Part shown: piece by piece, positions 1 to 11,458 of the stretch
How positions within the stretch are numbered: position 1 is the stretch's first letter
Layout of the letters: each line of letters starts with the position of its first letter
Assembly (NCBI GenBank): GCA_002049455.2
Contig: KV918764.1
Coordinates: 186,001-250,000, forward strand
Length of the DNA: 64,000 nt
Direction: 5' to 3'
DNA from: Porphyra umbilicalis
Taxonomy: Eukaryota; Rhodophyta; Bangiophyceae; Bangiales; Bangiaceae
The notes under the pieces: generated by a model
Databases searched by the model: none
What the model was told of the DNA's origin: nothing
What the model saw: the letters and a program-made list of their open reading frames with translations, nothing else
Program-made: the position numbers and the translations under genes

Positions 1-428
1 ACGGTGAGGCGCGGTGTGGACGTCTGGCAGATGCACGTGAGCTCCCGAACGACGGCGTCGTCGACATTGCCAACGGTGAGCGCCATGACGGTCACAGGCG
101 ACCCGTTGAGGCTGAACTCGAGGAAACCAAGCCTCGCGCGCACCGCCGCGAGTGTGCTGGTCGTGCACGTACACCGTCCGTCGCTTTTTGATACGCACTT
201 GGTCAACACGCACGCGTCGTGAGTGCTCGTCAACAAAATGAGCACGCGCGTGCGGTTGGTCGTCTGCCCCCGCGCGGCGCCCTCCTCAACCAACTGCGCC
301 ACCGCGTCGACTGCGGGGGCCAAGATGGCGCCCCCCCCCCCCCGCAAAAACGGCGGCCACTTGCTCGGTGAGGAGCTGTACCGTCGCTCGCTTGTACGGC
401 GCGAGCGCGTCCAAGCCGCCGAATACCT
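1..428 (-). CDS. Partial gene at left edge, possible VWA-like domain protein
   Basis: Reading the minus strand from about 428 down to 1, one frame is open to the window edge if one base is removed from the C13/G13 run at 328-340. With 13 bases the frame shifts and soon stops. The frame contains TRVLILLTSTHDAC, then a helix-like stretch and VTVMALTVGNVDDAVVREL. That order (buried strand, 'LLT' turn, later strand with 'VGN', then a helix) resembles the C-terminal half of a von Willebrand factor A domain. The MIDAS motif expected upstream is not seen, so only part of a domain is present. A CAG acceptor lies at 429-431, so 428 may be an exon start. Family call is tentative; the gene continues left of the window. 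Confidence 0.35.
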
Positions 429-1310
429 CTGCACCCCGTTCACCTCCCAGACCGGCGCTCTTTCCAAACGTGCCACACAAAGTCGTTTCGCTATGGGTCA
501 GCACCAAACCTGGAACATCACCGCTCCAGCGCCACTCCCCAGCCAACTTTATGGCAAACAAACCAACGTTCACCACTAAACTCACGCCACACACCCGCCC
601 AGATATGCACCGCCAACCTTTGAAGCCCCATCCTCTTGGCCCGATTCTGTAGCGGCGGACTGTACCGTTTGGCACACACCCCTACCATCCACTGCCAGAG
701 GTACGCCCGCGAAACCACCGTTCGACGCTATGACACCCGCGGTCCGCCCAACCTCCACAAAGCCACAAATCCACACGTCCGCCATACTGTGCCCTGCTTC
801 CCCACCTCTGCAATATTCTTGTGAAGTTTTGCACCCTTCCGGCATCTTGCGCCAGAGTTATGGTCGTCGCCGCACCCCAAACCTCAATCTTAGAATTCCC
901 CACCCTAACCACCCTAACGTTCCCCAACCTACTGTCAGTGTCAACTCGAACATTCCCCAATTGGAAACGCTCTTTCGCCATCCCACCTCACCTCGCCCCA
1001 ACAGCTTCTCTGCTCAGACACGCAGAGCATATCCTAGGCCATTTGTACCCGCCTTGTCCGGTTCTGAGCTGAAACGTGCGTTTCACATCATCCTGGTACA
1101 CCTTTCCCGTTTTGAAATATATCGCACGGGCTCGTGTAGCTTTGATTTTCCATCGCTCTTTCCACGCTCGCCCACACGTCAAACCGAAACCCAGCCGGAC
1201 TCATCCGCATTTACCTTCATTGCGCGCCAGGCATGCGAGGCTTCAACTGAATCCGACATGGCGCTCCCAAGATACACCTCCGAATTCCAATATTGCGTTT
1301 CAAGTCACTT

Positions 1311-1930
1311 GAACGCCCCACACCGCCCAACCTTTGCTGACTTGGGCCACCTGCGCCATATTTCCAGCATGCATGCCAGACGTCGACCAAAACTGCATAG
1401 TTTGAAGGACGTTGACCGTCTGGGTCCAGAGATACTGTTTCGAATCCAAATATTGGGTTTCAATTCACTTGAACGCCCCACACCGCCCAACCTTTGCTGA
1501 CTTGGGCCACCTGCGCCATATTGCCAGCATGTCCGCTCGATGTCGACCAGAACTGCATAGTTTGAAGGACGTTGACCGTCTGGGTCCAGAGATACTGTTT
1601 CGAATCCAAATATTGGGTTTCAATTCACTTGAACGCCCCACACCGCCCAACCTTTGCTGATTTGGGCCACCTGCGCCATATTGCCAGCATGCCCGCTCGA
1701 CTTCGACCGGAACTGCATAGTTTGAAGGACGTTGACCGTCTGGGTCCAGAGATACTGTTTCGAATCGAAATATTGGGTTTCAATTCACTTGAACGCCCCA
1801 CACCGCCCAGCCTTTGCTGACTTGGGCCACCTGCGCCATATTGCCAGCATGTCCGCTCGATGTCGACCAGAACTGCATAGTTTGAAGGACGTTGACCTTC
1901 TGGGTCCAGAGATACTTCTCCGAATCAGAA
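1311..1930 (+). repeat. 160-bp sub-repeats, unit 1 (about 4 copies)
   Basis: Copies start at 1311, 1471, 1631 and 1791, exactly 160 bp apart, each opening with GAACGCCCCACACCGCCCA. The last copy runs into the unique leader at AGAGATACTTCTCCGAATC. Confidence 0.95.
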
Positions 1931-2464
1931 TCATGCAGGAAACACCTTTCTGTCATGCTCTTGGCGATCCGTCGCGACCCGACCCTGGCCGACCCAGGCA
2001 CCCCCCGGGGTGCCCCAGCAGCTCGTCAGGGTCGCGAAGAGCAGGCAAAACGAGCCGCGCCCCTCCAGGAGCGCGCACACCGCTTTTGCGGATGCATGCA
2101 GTTTGACCACCCCTTGCAAATGACCCATCTGGGGCGCCTTGGGGACGTGGGCGCTGCACCACCTCACCAAGTCAGAATCGCCGCGGAACTACGCTTCCGT
2201 AACACTTCTGCTGCTCTGCGTCGTACGTGCCCTGGCTGAGTCCTCCCATCACCGTGACGGCAAAGCTCGTATCGCCCCGTGCGTCTCCACAACCATCCTC
2301 CGTGCCACTTCCCCCCGGCGCCCCTTTCCCACCCATCCACGCTCCCTCTTCTTGTGCTGGTGTTTGCTATCCACCCTCGGTGGCAGCCAGCACTGGACTC
2401 GCCACTAGTAGGCAAACCATCCAACGCCACCCCTCCCCGCCCTCCCGCCTGCCCGGCCGAGTTC

Positions 2465-3601
2465 ATGGCGCACGGAAAGCGGTCCACGAAGGACCGACAG
2501 CGGGCACCGCGCCCACCACCCTCTTCCGGTTCTGACTCTTCAAGCGAAAGCGACGTGATTCCCCTCGATGCCCCCGATGCTGCGGGTGCCGCAGGGGAAG
2601 GCACCGCTAGCCGCGGCAGCTGCGGCGGTCGCGGTGCCCCTGCCGCCGACCACAGCGACGACTCTACTGCCCAGAAGGACGACGATAACCACGACGAAGA
2701 CGATGTAGCCGCCGCTGCCAGCGAAAGCGACGACCACGACGACGAAGATTACGTGGACGCTTCCTTTTCGTTTTTCGACCCCCGCCCCGACGACGTGCCG
2801 CGCCTGCGGTCGCTCCTCCTCGACGTGGCGCGCTCCCTCTCCGTCCCCGACGCGGCAGTGCACGCTCACGCGCTCGCAGAGGCGGTCGCAGCGCAAACGC
2901 GCGTCGGCACGACAGTGCGCGTCGATGACGGGGAGGGCTCAGGAGCCGCGGTCGTCGGTGAGGCGCTCGGGTTTATCACTGTCCTCCCTGTGGCGACGCA
3001 CGCGGCGGTGCTCGCGCCTCTGCTCGCCGCAATTGACAGCGCGACAGCGGCGAAAGACGGTGCCAGTGGTGGCGGCGGCGTCTGGGCGGCTGCCGCGGCG
3101 GGAGCAAAAATCGGCGTTGTCCTCTCCGAGCGGGTCGTCAATCTGCCCCCTGCCCTCGTGCCGTGGCTCCACACCGCTCTGTGGGACGAACTGTCTTGGG
3201 CACTGGAAGACGAGCCAACTGCCGCCCTCCGTGCCGCCTATGCACTGACACACTTCGTCATTATCACGGACGTGTACGCGCAGACGGGGGGGGCGCCCAC
3301 CTCCAAGCGCCGCAAAGCAAAAAAGCGGCGCACGGGCGGCGGCGACGCCGCCGCCGCCATCCCGCTCCCCGCCGCGTCGGAGGGCGCACGAGACTTCGGC
3401 TTCACGCGCGTGGAGGATGGGGCCTGGTTCCGAGCAGCCGCCGCGGTCGCCTTGTGGCCAATTCCAGGTGAGAGCGCGGCGCGGGGGGGGCTCACGCGCC
3501 AAAGGCTGGCGATGCTCGTGCCCGCAGCGGCCGTGCCGGCGGCGCGAGCCGAGATCAAGGCAGCATGCGGAGGGGAGGCTGCAGGGCCGGCCAATCGCTG
3601 A
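2465..3601 (+). CDS. BCP1: Bcp1/BCCIP family protein, array copy 1
   Basis: A 378-residue protein matching the Bcp1 (yeast)/BCCIP (animal) family by pattern. Residues 1-60 are low complexity and 62-96 are strongly acidic. The conserved core runs from about 97 to 365 and includes LGFITVLPV (168-176), the family-typical GVVLSERVVNLPP (217-229), THFVIIT (262-268), a basic KRRKAKKRR stretch (281-289) that could be a nuclear signal, and LAMLVPAAAV near the end. Yeast Bcp1 is a nuclear protein needed for export of Mss4 and acts as a chaperone for ribosomal protein Rpl23; BCCIP binds BRCA2 and p21 and also supports 60S assembly. The frame is open for 62 codons before this ATG, but that leader lacks an ATG at its head and is frameshifted in copy 6, so 2465 is chosen. 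AATAAA lies 68 bases after the stop (3669). No intron. Confidence 0.85.
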   Translation: MAHGKRSTKDRQRAPRPPPSSGSDSSSESDVIPLDAPDAAGAAGEGTASRGSCGGRGAPAADHSDDSTAQKDDDNHDEDDVAAAASESDDHDDEDYVDASFSFFDPRPDDVPRLRSLLLDVARSLSVPDAAVHAHALAEAVAAQTRVGTTVRVDDGEGSGAAVVGEALGFITVLPVATHAAVLAPLLAAIDSATAAKDGASGGGGVWAAAAAGAKIGVVLSERVVNLPPALVPWLHTALWDELSWALEDEPTAALRAAYALTHFVIITDVYAQTGGAPTSKRRKAKKRRTGGGDAAAAIPLPAASEGARDFGFTRVEDGAWFRAAAAVALWPIPGESAARGGLTRQRLAMLVPAAAVPAARAEIKAACGGEAAGPANR

Positions 3602-4468
3602 GCTGACCCCGTCACCCGCACCGCGGAGGCCAAAGCGCCCGCTCTGGTTGCGTCCGACCGTCGTCTTTAATAAACCTGCAAAGTTTCCGCTCTATCGCCC
3701 CTCTCCGGCCACCTTTATGGCAAATAAACCAACGTTCACCACTAAACTCACGCCACACACCCGCCCAGATATGCACCGCCAACCTTTGAAGCCCTATCCT
3801 CTTGGCCCGTCTCTGTAGCGGCGGACTGTACCGTTTGGCACACACCCTTACCATCCACTGCCAGAGGTACGCCCGCGAAACCACCGTTCGACGCTATGAC
3901 ACCCGCGGTCCGCCCAACCTCCACAAATCCACACGTCCGCCATACTGTGCCCTGCTACCCCACCTCTGCAATATTCTTGTGAAGTTTTGCACCCTTCCGA
4001 CATCTTGCGCCAGAGTTATGGTCGTCGCCGCACCCCAAACCTCAATCTTAGAATTCCCCACCCTAACCACCCTAACGTTCCCCAACCTACTTTCAGTGTC
4101 AACTCGAACATTCCCCAATTGGAAACGCTCTTTCGCCATCCCACCTCACCTCGCCCCAACAGCTTCTCTGCTCAGACACGCAGAGCATATCCTAGGCCAT
4201 TTGTACCCGCCTTGTCCGGTTCTGAGCTGAAACGTGCGTTTCACATCATCCTGGTACACCTTTCCCGTTTTGAAATATATCGCACGGGCTCGTGTAGCTT
4301 TGATTTTCCATCGCTCTTTCCACGCTCGCCCACACGTCAAACCGAAACCCAGCCGGACTCATCCGCATTTACCTTCATTGCGCGCCAGGCATGCGAGGCT
4401 TCAACTGAATCCGACATGGCGCTCCCAAGATACACCTCCGAATTCCAATATTGCGTTTCAAGTCACTT

Positions 4469-4928
4469 GAACGTCCCACACCGCCAAACCTTTGCTGACT
4501 TGGGCCACCTGCGCCATAATTCCAGCATGCCCGCTCAATTTCGACCGGAACTGCATAGTTTGAAGGATGTTGACCGTCTGGGTCCAGAGATACTGTTTCG
4601 AATCCAAATATTGGGTTTCAATTCACTTGAACGCCCCACACCGCCCAACCTTTGCTGCCTTGGGCCACCTGCGCCATATTGCCAGCATGCCCGCTCGATT
4701 TCGACCGGAACTGCATAGTTTGAAGGACGTTGACCGTCTGGGTCCAGAGATACTGTTTCGAATCCAAATATTGGGTTTCAATTCACTTGAACGCCCCACA
4801 CCGCCCAACCTTTGCTGACTTGGGCCACCTGCGCCACATTGCCAGCATGTCCGCTCGATGTCGACCAGAACTGCATAGTTTGAAGGACGTTGACCTTCTG
4901 GGTCCAGAGATACTTCTCCGAATCAGAA
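4469..4928 (+). repeat. 160-bp sub-repeats, unit 2 (3 copies)
   Basis: Copies start at 4469, 4629 and 4789. The first has GAACGTCCCA instead of GAACGCCCCA and is the most changed. Confidence 0.95.
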
Positions 4929-5462
4929 TCATGCAGGAAACACCTTTCTGTCATGCTCTTGGCGATCCGTCGCGACCCGACCCTGGCCGACCCAGGCACC
5001 CCCCGGGGTGCCCCAGCAGCTCGTCAGGGTCGCGAAGAGCAGGCAAAACGAGCCGCGCCCCTCCAGGAGCGCGCACACCGCTTTTGCGGATGCATGCAGT
5101 TTGACCACCCCTTGCAAATGACCCATCTGGGGCGCCTTGGGGACGTGGGCGCTGCACCACCTCACCAAGTCAGAATCGCCGCGGAACTACGCTTCCGTAA
5201 CACTTCTGCTGCTCTGCGTCGTACGTGCCCTGGCTGAGTCCTCCCATCACCGTGACGGCAAAGCTCGTATCGCCCCGTGCGTCTCCACAACCATCCTCCG
5301 TGCCACTTCCCCCCGGCGCCCCTTTCCCACCCATCCACGCTCCCTCTTCTTGTGCTGGTGTTTGCTATCCACCCTCGGTGGCAGCCAGCACTGGACTCGC
5401 CACTAGTAGGCAAACCATCCAACGCCACCCCTCCCCGCCCTCCCGCCTGCCCGGCCGAGTTC

Positions 5463-6599
5463 ATGGCGCACGGAAAGCGGTCCACGAAGGACCGACAGCG
5501 GGCACCGCGCCCACCACCCTCTTCCGGTTCTGACTCTTCAAGCGAAAGCGACGTGATTCCCCTCGATGCCCCCGATGCTGCGGGTGCCGCAGGGGAAGGC
5601 ACCGCTAGCCGCGGCAGCTGCGGCGGTCGCGGTGCCCCTGCCGCCGACCACAGCGACGACTCTACTGCCCAGAAGGACGACGATAACCACGACGAAGACG
5701 ATGTAGCCGCCGCTGCCAGCGAAAGCGACGACCACGACGACGAAGATTACGTGGACGCTTCCTTTTCGTTTTTCGACCCCCGCCCCGACGACGTGCCGCG
5801 CCTGCGGTCGCTCCTCCTCGACGTGGCGCGCTCCCTCTCCGTCCCCGACGCGGCAGTGCACGCTCACGCGCTCGCAGAGGCGGTCGCAGCGCAAACGCGC
5901 GTCGGCACGACAGTGCGCGTCGATGACGGGGAGGGCTCAGGAGCCGCGGTCGTCGGTGAGGCGCTCGGGTTTATCACTGTCCTCCCTGTGGCGACGCACG
6001 CGGCGGTGCTCGCGCCTCTGCTCGCCGCAATTGACAGCGCGACAGCGGCGAAAGACGGTGCCAGTGGTGGCGGCGGCGTCTGGGCGGCTGCCGCGGCGGG
6101 AGCAAAAATCGGCGTTGTCCTCTCCGAGCGGGTCGTCAATCTGCCCCCTGCCCTCGTGCCGTGGCTCCACACCGCTCTGTGGGACGAACTGTCTTGGGCA
6201 CTGGAAGACGAGCCAACTGCCGCCCTCCGTGCCGCCTATGCACTGACACACTTCGTCATTATCACGGACGTGTACGCGCAGACGGGGGGGGCGCCCACCT
6301 CCAAGCGCCGCAAAGCAAAAAAGCGGCGCACGGGCGGCGGCGACGCCGCCGCCGCCATCCCGCTCCCCGCCGCGTCGGAGGGCGCACGAGACTTCGGCTT
6401 CACGCGCGTGGAGGATGGGGCCTGGTTCCGAGCAGCCGCCGCGGTCGCCTTGTGGCCAATTCCAGGTGAGAGCGCGGCGCGGGGGGGGCTCACGCGCCAA
6501 ATGCTGGCGATGCTCGTGCCCGCAGCGGCCGTGCCGGCGGCGCGAGCCGAGATCAAGGCAGCATGCGGAGGGGAGGCTGCAGGGCCGGCCAATCGCTGA
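5463..6599 (+). CDS. BCP1: Bcp1/BCCIP family protein, array copy 2
   Basis: Full-length copy of 378 residues. It differs from copy 1 by Arg347Met (LTRQMLAM), in the C-terminal part of the core where related proteins also vary. Start, acidic stretch, SERVVNLPP motif and basic stretch are unchanged. AATAAA at 6667. Confidence 0.85.
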   Translation: MAHGKRSTKDRQRAPRPPPSSGSDSSSESDVIPLDAPDAAGAAGEGTASRGSCGGRGAPAADHSDDSTAQKDDDNHDEDDVAAAASESDDHDDEDYVDASFSFFDPRPDDVPRLRSLLLDVARSLSVPDAAVHAHALAEAVAAQTRVGTTVRVDDGEGSGAAVVGEALGFITVLPVATHAAVLAPLLAAIDSATAAKDGASGGGGVWAAAAAGAKIGVVLSERVVNLPPALVPWLHTALWDELSWALEDEPTAALRAAYALTHFVIITDVYAQTGGAPTSKRRKAKKRRTGGGDAAAAIPLPAASEGARDFGFTRVEDGAWFRAAAAVALWPIPGESAARGGLTRQMLAMLVPAAAVPAARAEIKAACGGEAAGPANR

Positions 6600-7466
6600 G
6601 CTGACCCCGTCACCCGCACCGCGGAGGCCAAAGCGCCCGCTCTGGTTGCGTCCGACCGTCGTCTTTAATAAACCTGCAAAGTTTCCGCTCTATCGCCCCT
6701 CTCCGGCCACCTTTATGGCAAATAAACCAACGTTCACCACTAAACTCACGCCACACACCCGCCCAGATATGCACCGCCAACCTTTGAAGCCCTATCCTCT
6801 TGGCCCGTCTCTGTAGCGGCGGACTGTACCGTTTGGCACACACCCTTACCATCCACTGCCAGAGGTACGCCCGCGAAACCACCGTTCGACGCTATGACAC
6901 CCGCGGTCCGCCCAACCTCCACAAATCCACACGTCCGCCATACTGTGCCCTGCTTCCCCACCTCTGCAATATTCTTGTGAAGTTTTGCACCCTTCCGGCA
7001 TCTTGCGCCAAAGTTATGGTCGTCGCCGCACCCCAAACCTCAATCTTAGAATTCCCCACCCTAACCACCCTAACGTTCCCCAACCTACTTTCAGTGTCAA
7101 CTCGAACATTCCCCAATTGGAAACGCTTTTTCGCCATCCCACCTCACCTCGCCCCAACAGCTTCTCTGCTCAGACAGGCAGAGCATATCCTAGGCCATTT
7201 GTACCCGCCTTGTCCGGTTCTGAGCTGAAACGTGCGTTTCACATCATCCTGGTACACCTTTCCCGTTTTGAAATATATCGCACAGGCTCGTGTAGCTTTG
7301 ATTTTCCATCGCTCTTTCCACGCCCGCCCACACGTCAAACCGAAACCCAGCCGGACTCATCCGCATTTACCTTCATTGCGCGCCAGGCATGCGAGGCTTC
7401 AACTGAATCCGACATGGCGCTCCCAAGATACACCTCCGAATTCCAATATTGCGTTTCAAGTCACTT

Positions 7467-7926
7467 GAACGCCCCACACCGCCCAACCTTTGCTGACTTG
7501 GGCCACCTGCGCCATATTTCCAGCATGCATGCCAGACGTCGACCGGAACTGCATAGTTTGAAGGACGTTGACCGTCTGGGTCCAGAGATACTGTTTCGAA
7601 TCCAAATATTGGGTTTCAATTCACTTGAACGCCCCACACCGCCCAAGCTTTGTCGACTTGGGCCACCTGCGCCATATTGCCAGCATGCCCGCTCGATTTC
7701 GACCGGAACTGCATAGTTTGAAGGAAGTTGACCGTCTGGGTCCAGAGATACTGTTTCGAATCGAAATATTGGGTTTCAACTCACTTGAACGCCCCACACC
7801 GCCCAACCTTTGCTGACTTGGGCCACCTGCGCCATATTGCCAGCATGTCCGCTCGATGTCGACCAGAACTGCATAGTTTGAAGGACGTTGACCTTCTGGG
7901 TCCAGAGATACTTCTCCGAATCAGAA
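7467..7926 (+). repeat. 160-bp sub-repeats, unit 3 (3 copies)
   Basis: Copies start at 7467, 7627 and 7787. Unit 6 shares the marker GTCGACTTGGGCC in its second copy, which links units 3 and 6 by recent exchange. Confidence 0.95.
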
Positions 7927-8460
7927 TCATGCAGGAAACACCTTTCTGTCATGCTCTTGGCGATCCGTCGCGACCCGACCCTGGCCGACCCAGGCACCCC
8001 CCGGGGTGCCCCAGCAGCTCGTCAGGGTCGCGAAGAGCAGGCAAAACGAGCCGCGCCCCTCCAGGAGCGCGCACACCGCGCTTGCGGATGCATGCAGTTT
8101 GACCACCCCTTGCAAATGACCCATCTGGGGCGCCTTGGGGACGTGGGCGCTGCACCACCTCACCAAGTCAGAATCGCCGCGGAACTACGCTTCCGTAACA
8201 CTTCTGCTGCTCTGCGTCGTACGTGCCCTGGCTGAGTCCTCCCATCACCGTGACGGCAAAGCTCGTATCGCCCCGTGCGTCTCCACAACCATCCTCCGTG
8301 CCACTTCCCCCCGGCGCCCCCTTCCCACCCATCCACGCTCCCTCTTCTTGTGCTGGTGTTTGCTATCCACCCTCGGTGGCAGCCAGCACTGGACTCGCCA
8401 CTAGTAGGCAAACCATCCAACGCCACCCCTCCCCGCCCTCCCGCCTGCCCGGCCGAGTTC

Positions 8461-9597
8461 ATGGCGCACGGAAAGCGGTCCACGAAGGACCGACAGCGGG
8501 CACCGCGCCCACCACCCTCTTCCGGTTCTGACTCTTCAAGCGAAAGCGACGTGATTCCCCTCGATGCCCCCGATGCTGCGGGTGCCGCAGGGGAAGGCAC
8601 CGCTAGCCGCGGCAGCTGCGGCGGTCGCGGTGCCCCTGCCGCCGACCACAGCGACGACTCTACTGCCCAGAAGGACGACGATAACCACGACGAAGACGAT
8701 GTAGCCGCCGCTGCCAGCGAAAGCGACGACCACGACGACGAAGATTACGTGGACGCTTCCTTTTCGTTTTTCGACCCCCGCCCCGACGACGTGCCGCGCC
8801 TGCGGTCGCTCCTCCTCGACGTGGCGCGCTCCCTCTCCGTCCCCGACGCGGCAGTGCACGCTCACGCGCTCGCAGAGGCGGTCGCAGCGCAAACGCGCGT
8901 CGGCACGACAGTGCGCGTCGATGACGGGGAGGGCTCAGGAGCCGCGGTCGTCGGTGAGGCGCTCGGGTTTATCACTGTCCTCCCTGTGGCGACGCACGCG
9001 GCGGTGCTCGCGCCTCTGCTCGCCGCAATTGACAGCGCGACAGCGGCGAAAGACGGTGCCAGTGGTGGCGGCGGCGTCTGGGCGGCTGCCGCGGCGGGAG
9101 CAAAAATCGGCGTTGTCCTCTCCGAGCGGGTCGTCAATCTGCCCCCTGCCCTCGTGCCGTGGCTCCACACCGCTCTGTGGGACGAACTGTCTTGGGCACT
9201 GGAAGACGAGCCAACTGCCGCCCTCCGTGCCGCCTATGCACTGACACACTTCGTCATTATCACGGACGCGTACGCGCAGACGGGGGGGGCGCCCACCTCC
9301 AAGCGCCGCAAAGCAAAAAAGCGGCGCACGGGCGGCGGCGACGCCGCCGCCGCCATCCCGCTCCCCGCCGCGTCGGAGGGCGCACGAGACTTCGGCTTCA
9401 CGCGCGTGGAGGATGGGGCCTGGTTCCGAGCAGCCGCCGCGGTCGCCTTGTGGCCAATTCCAGGTGAGAGCGCGGCGCGGGGGGGGCTCACGCGCCAAAG
9501 GCTGGCGATGCTCGTGCCCGCAGCGGCCGTGCCGGCGGCGCGAGCCGAGATCAAGGCAGCATGCGGAGGGGAGGCTGCAGGGCCGGCCAATCGCTGA
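8461..9597 (+). CDS. BCP1: Bcp1/BCCIP family protein, array copy 3
   Basis: Full-length copy of 378 residues. It differs from copy 1 by Val270Ala (TDAYAQ), a conservative change just before the variable basic loop. AATAAA at 9665. Confidence 0.85.
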   Translation: MAHGKRSTKDRQRAPRPPPSSGSDSSSESDVIPLDAPDAAGAAGEGTASRGSCGGRGAPAADHSDDSTAQKDDDNHDEDDVAAAASESDDHDDEDYVDASFSFFDPRPDDVPRLRSLLLDVARSLSVPDAAVHAHALAEAVAAQTRVGTTVRVDDGEGSGAAVVGEALGFITVLPVATHAAVLAPLLAAIDSATAAKDGASGGGGVWAAAAAGAKIGVVLSERVVNLPPALVPWLHTALWDELSWALEDEPTAALRAAYALTHFVIITDAYAQTGGAPTSKRRKAKKRRTGGGDAAAAIPLPAASEGARDFGFTRVEDGAWFRAAAAVALWPIPGESAARGGLTRQRLAMLVPAAAVPAARAEIKAACGGEAAGPANR

Positions 9598-10464
9598 GCT
9601 GACCCCGTCACCCGCACCGCGGAGGCCAAAGCGCCCGCTCTGGTTGCGTCCGACCGTCGTCTTTAATAAACCTGCAAAGTTTCCGCTCTATCGCCCCTCT
9701 CCGGCCACCTTTATGGCAAATAAACCAACGTTCACCACTAAACTCACGCCACACACCCGCCCAGATATGCACCGCCAACCTTTGAAGCCCTATCCTCTTG
9801 GCCCGTCTCTGTAGCGGCGGACTGTACCGTTTGGCACACACCCTTACCATCCACTGCCAGAGGTACGCCCGCGAAACCACCGTTCGACGCTATGACACCC
9901 GCGGTCCGCCCAACCTCCACAAATCCACACGTCCGCCATACTGTGCCCTGCTTCTCCACCTCTGCAATATTCTTGTGAAGTTTTGCACCCTTCCGGCATC
10001 TTGCGCCAGAGTTATGGTCGTCGCCGCACCCCAAACCTCAATCTTAGAATTCCCCACCCTGACCACCCTAACGTTCCCCAACCTACTTTCAGTGTCAACT
10101 CGAACATTCCCCAATTGGAAACGCTCTTTCGCCATCCCACCTCACCTCGCCCCAACAGCTTCTCTGCTCAGACACGCAGAGCATATCCTAGGCCATTTGT
10201 ACCCGCCCTGTCCGGTTCTGAGCTGAAACGTGCGTTTCACATCATCCTGGTACACCTTTCCCGTTTTGAAATATATCGCACGGGCTCGTATAGCTTTGAT
10301 TTTCCATCGCTCTTTCCACGCCCGCCCACACGTCAAACCGAAACCCAGCCGGACTCATCCGCATTTACCTTCATTGCGCGCCAGGCATGCGAGGCTTCAA
10401 CTGAATCCGACATGGCGCTCCCAAGATACACCTCCGAATTCCAATATTGCGTTTCAAGTCACTT

Positions 10465-10924
10465 GAACGCCCCACACCGCCCAACCTTTGCTGACTTGGG
10501 CCACCTGCGCCATATTTCCAGCATGCATGCCAGACGTCGACCGGAACTGCATAGTTTGAAGGACGTTGACCGTCTGGGTCCAGAGATACTGTTTCGAATC
10601 CAAATATTGGGTTTCAATTCACTTGAACGCCCCACACCGCCCAAGCTTTGCTGACTTGGGCCACCTGCGCCATATTGCCAGCATGCCCGCTCGATTTCGA
10701 CCGGAACTGCATAGTTTGAAGGACGTTGACCGTCTGGGTCCAGAGATACTGTTTCGAATCGAAATATTGGGTTTCAACTCACTTGAACGCCCCACACCGC
10801 CCAACCTTTGCTGACTTGGGCCACCTGCGCCATATTGCCAGCATGTCCGCTCGATGTCGACCAGAACTGCATAGTTTGAAGGACGTTGACCTTCTGGGTC
10901 CAGAGATACTTCTCCGAATCAGAA
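10465..10924 (+). repeat. 160-bp sub-repeats, unit 4 (3 copies)
   Basis: Copies start at 10465, 10625 and 10785 with regular spacing and few changes. Confidence 0.95.
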
Positions 10925-11458
10925 TCATGCAGGAAACACCTTTCTGTCATGCTCTTGGCGATCCGTCGCGACCCGACCCTGGCCGACCCAGGCACCCCCC
11001 GGGGTGCCCCAGCAGCTCGTCAGGGTCGCGAAGAGCAGGCAAAACGAGCCGCGCCCCTCCAGGAGCGCGCACACCGCTTTTGCGGATGCATGCAGTTTGA
11101 CCACCCCTTGCAAATGACCCATCTGGGGCGCCTTGGGGACGTGGGCGCTGCACCACCTCACCAAGTCAGAATCGCCGCGGAACTACGCTTCCGTAACACT
11201 TCTGCTGCTCTGCGTCGTACGTGCCCTGGCTGAGTCCTCCCATCACCGTGACGGCAAAGCTCGTATCGCCCCGTGCGTCTCCACAACCATCCTCCGTGCC
11301 ACTTCCCCCCGGCGCCCCTTTCCCACCCATCCACGCTCCCTCTTCTTGTGCTGGTGTTTGCTATCCACCCTCGGTGGCAGCCAGCACTGGACTCGCCACT
11401 AGTAGGCAAACCATCCAACGCCACCCCTCCCCGCCCTCCCGCCTGCCCGGCCGAGTTC

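Noticed and set aside
901-925. CCCTAACCACCCTAAC in each unit resembling telomere repeat
   Set aside because: Only two imperfect copies and no longer tract; not interstitial telomere sequence.
2279-2464. 62-codon in-frame extension before the Bcp1/BCCIP start
   Set aside because: It begins at GTG, not ATG, has no family similarity, and is frameshifted in unit 6 while the main frame is intact.
3802-4718. Plus-strand ORFs of 142 and 243 codons repeated in every array unit
   Set aside because: They lie in the spacer/sub-repeat part, change length with every indel between units, and have no domain character. Conservation comes from the array, not from coding.
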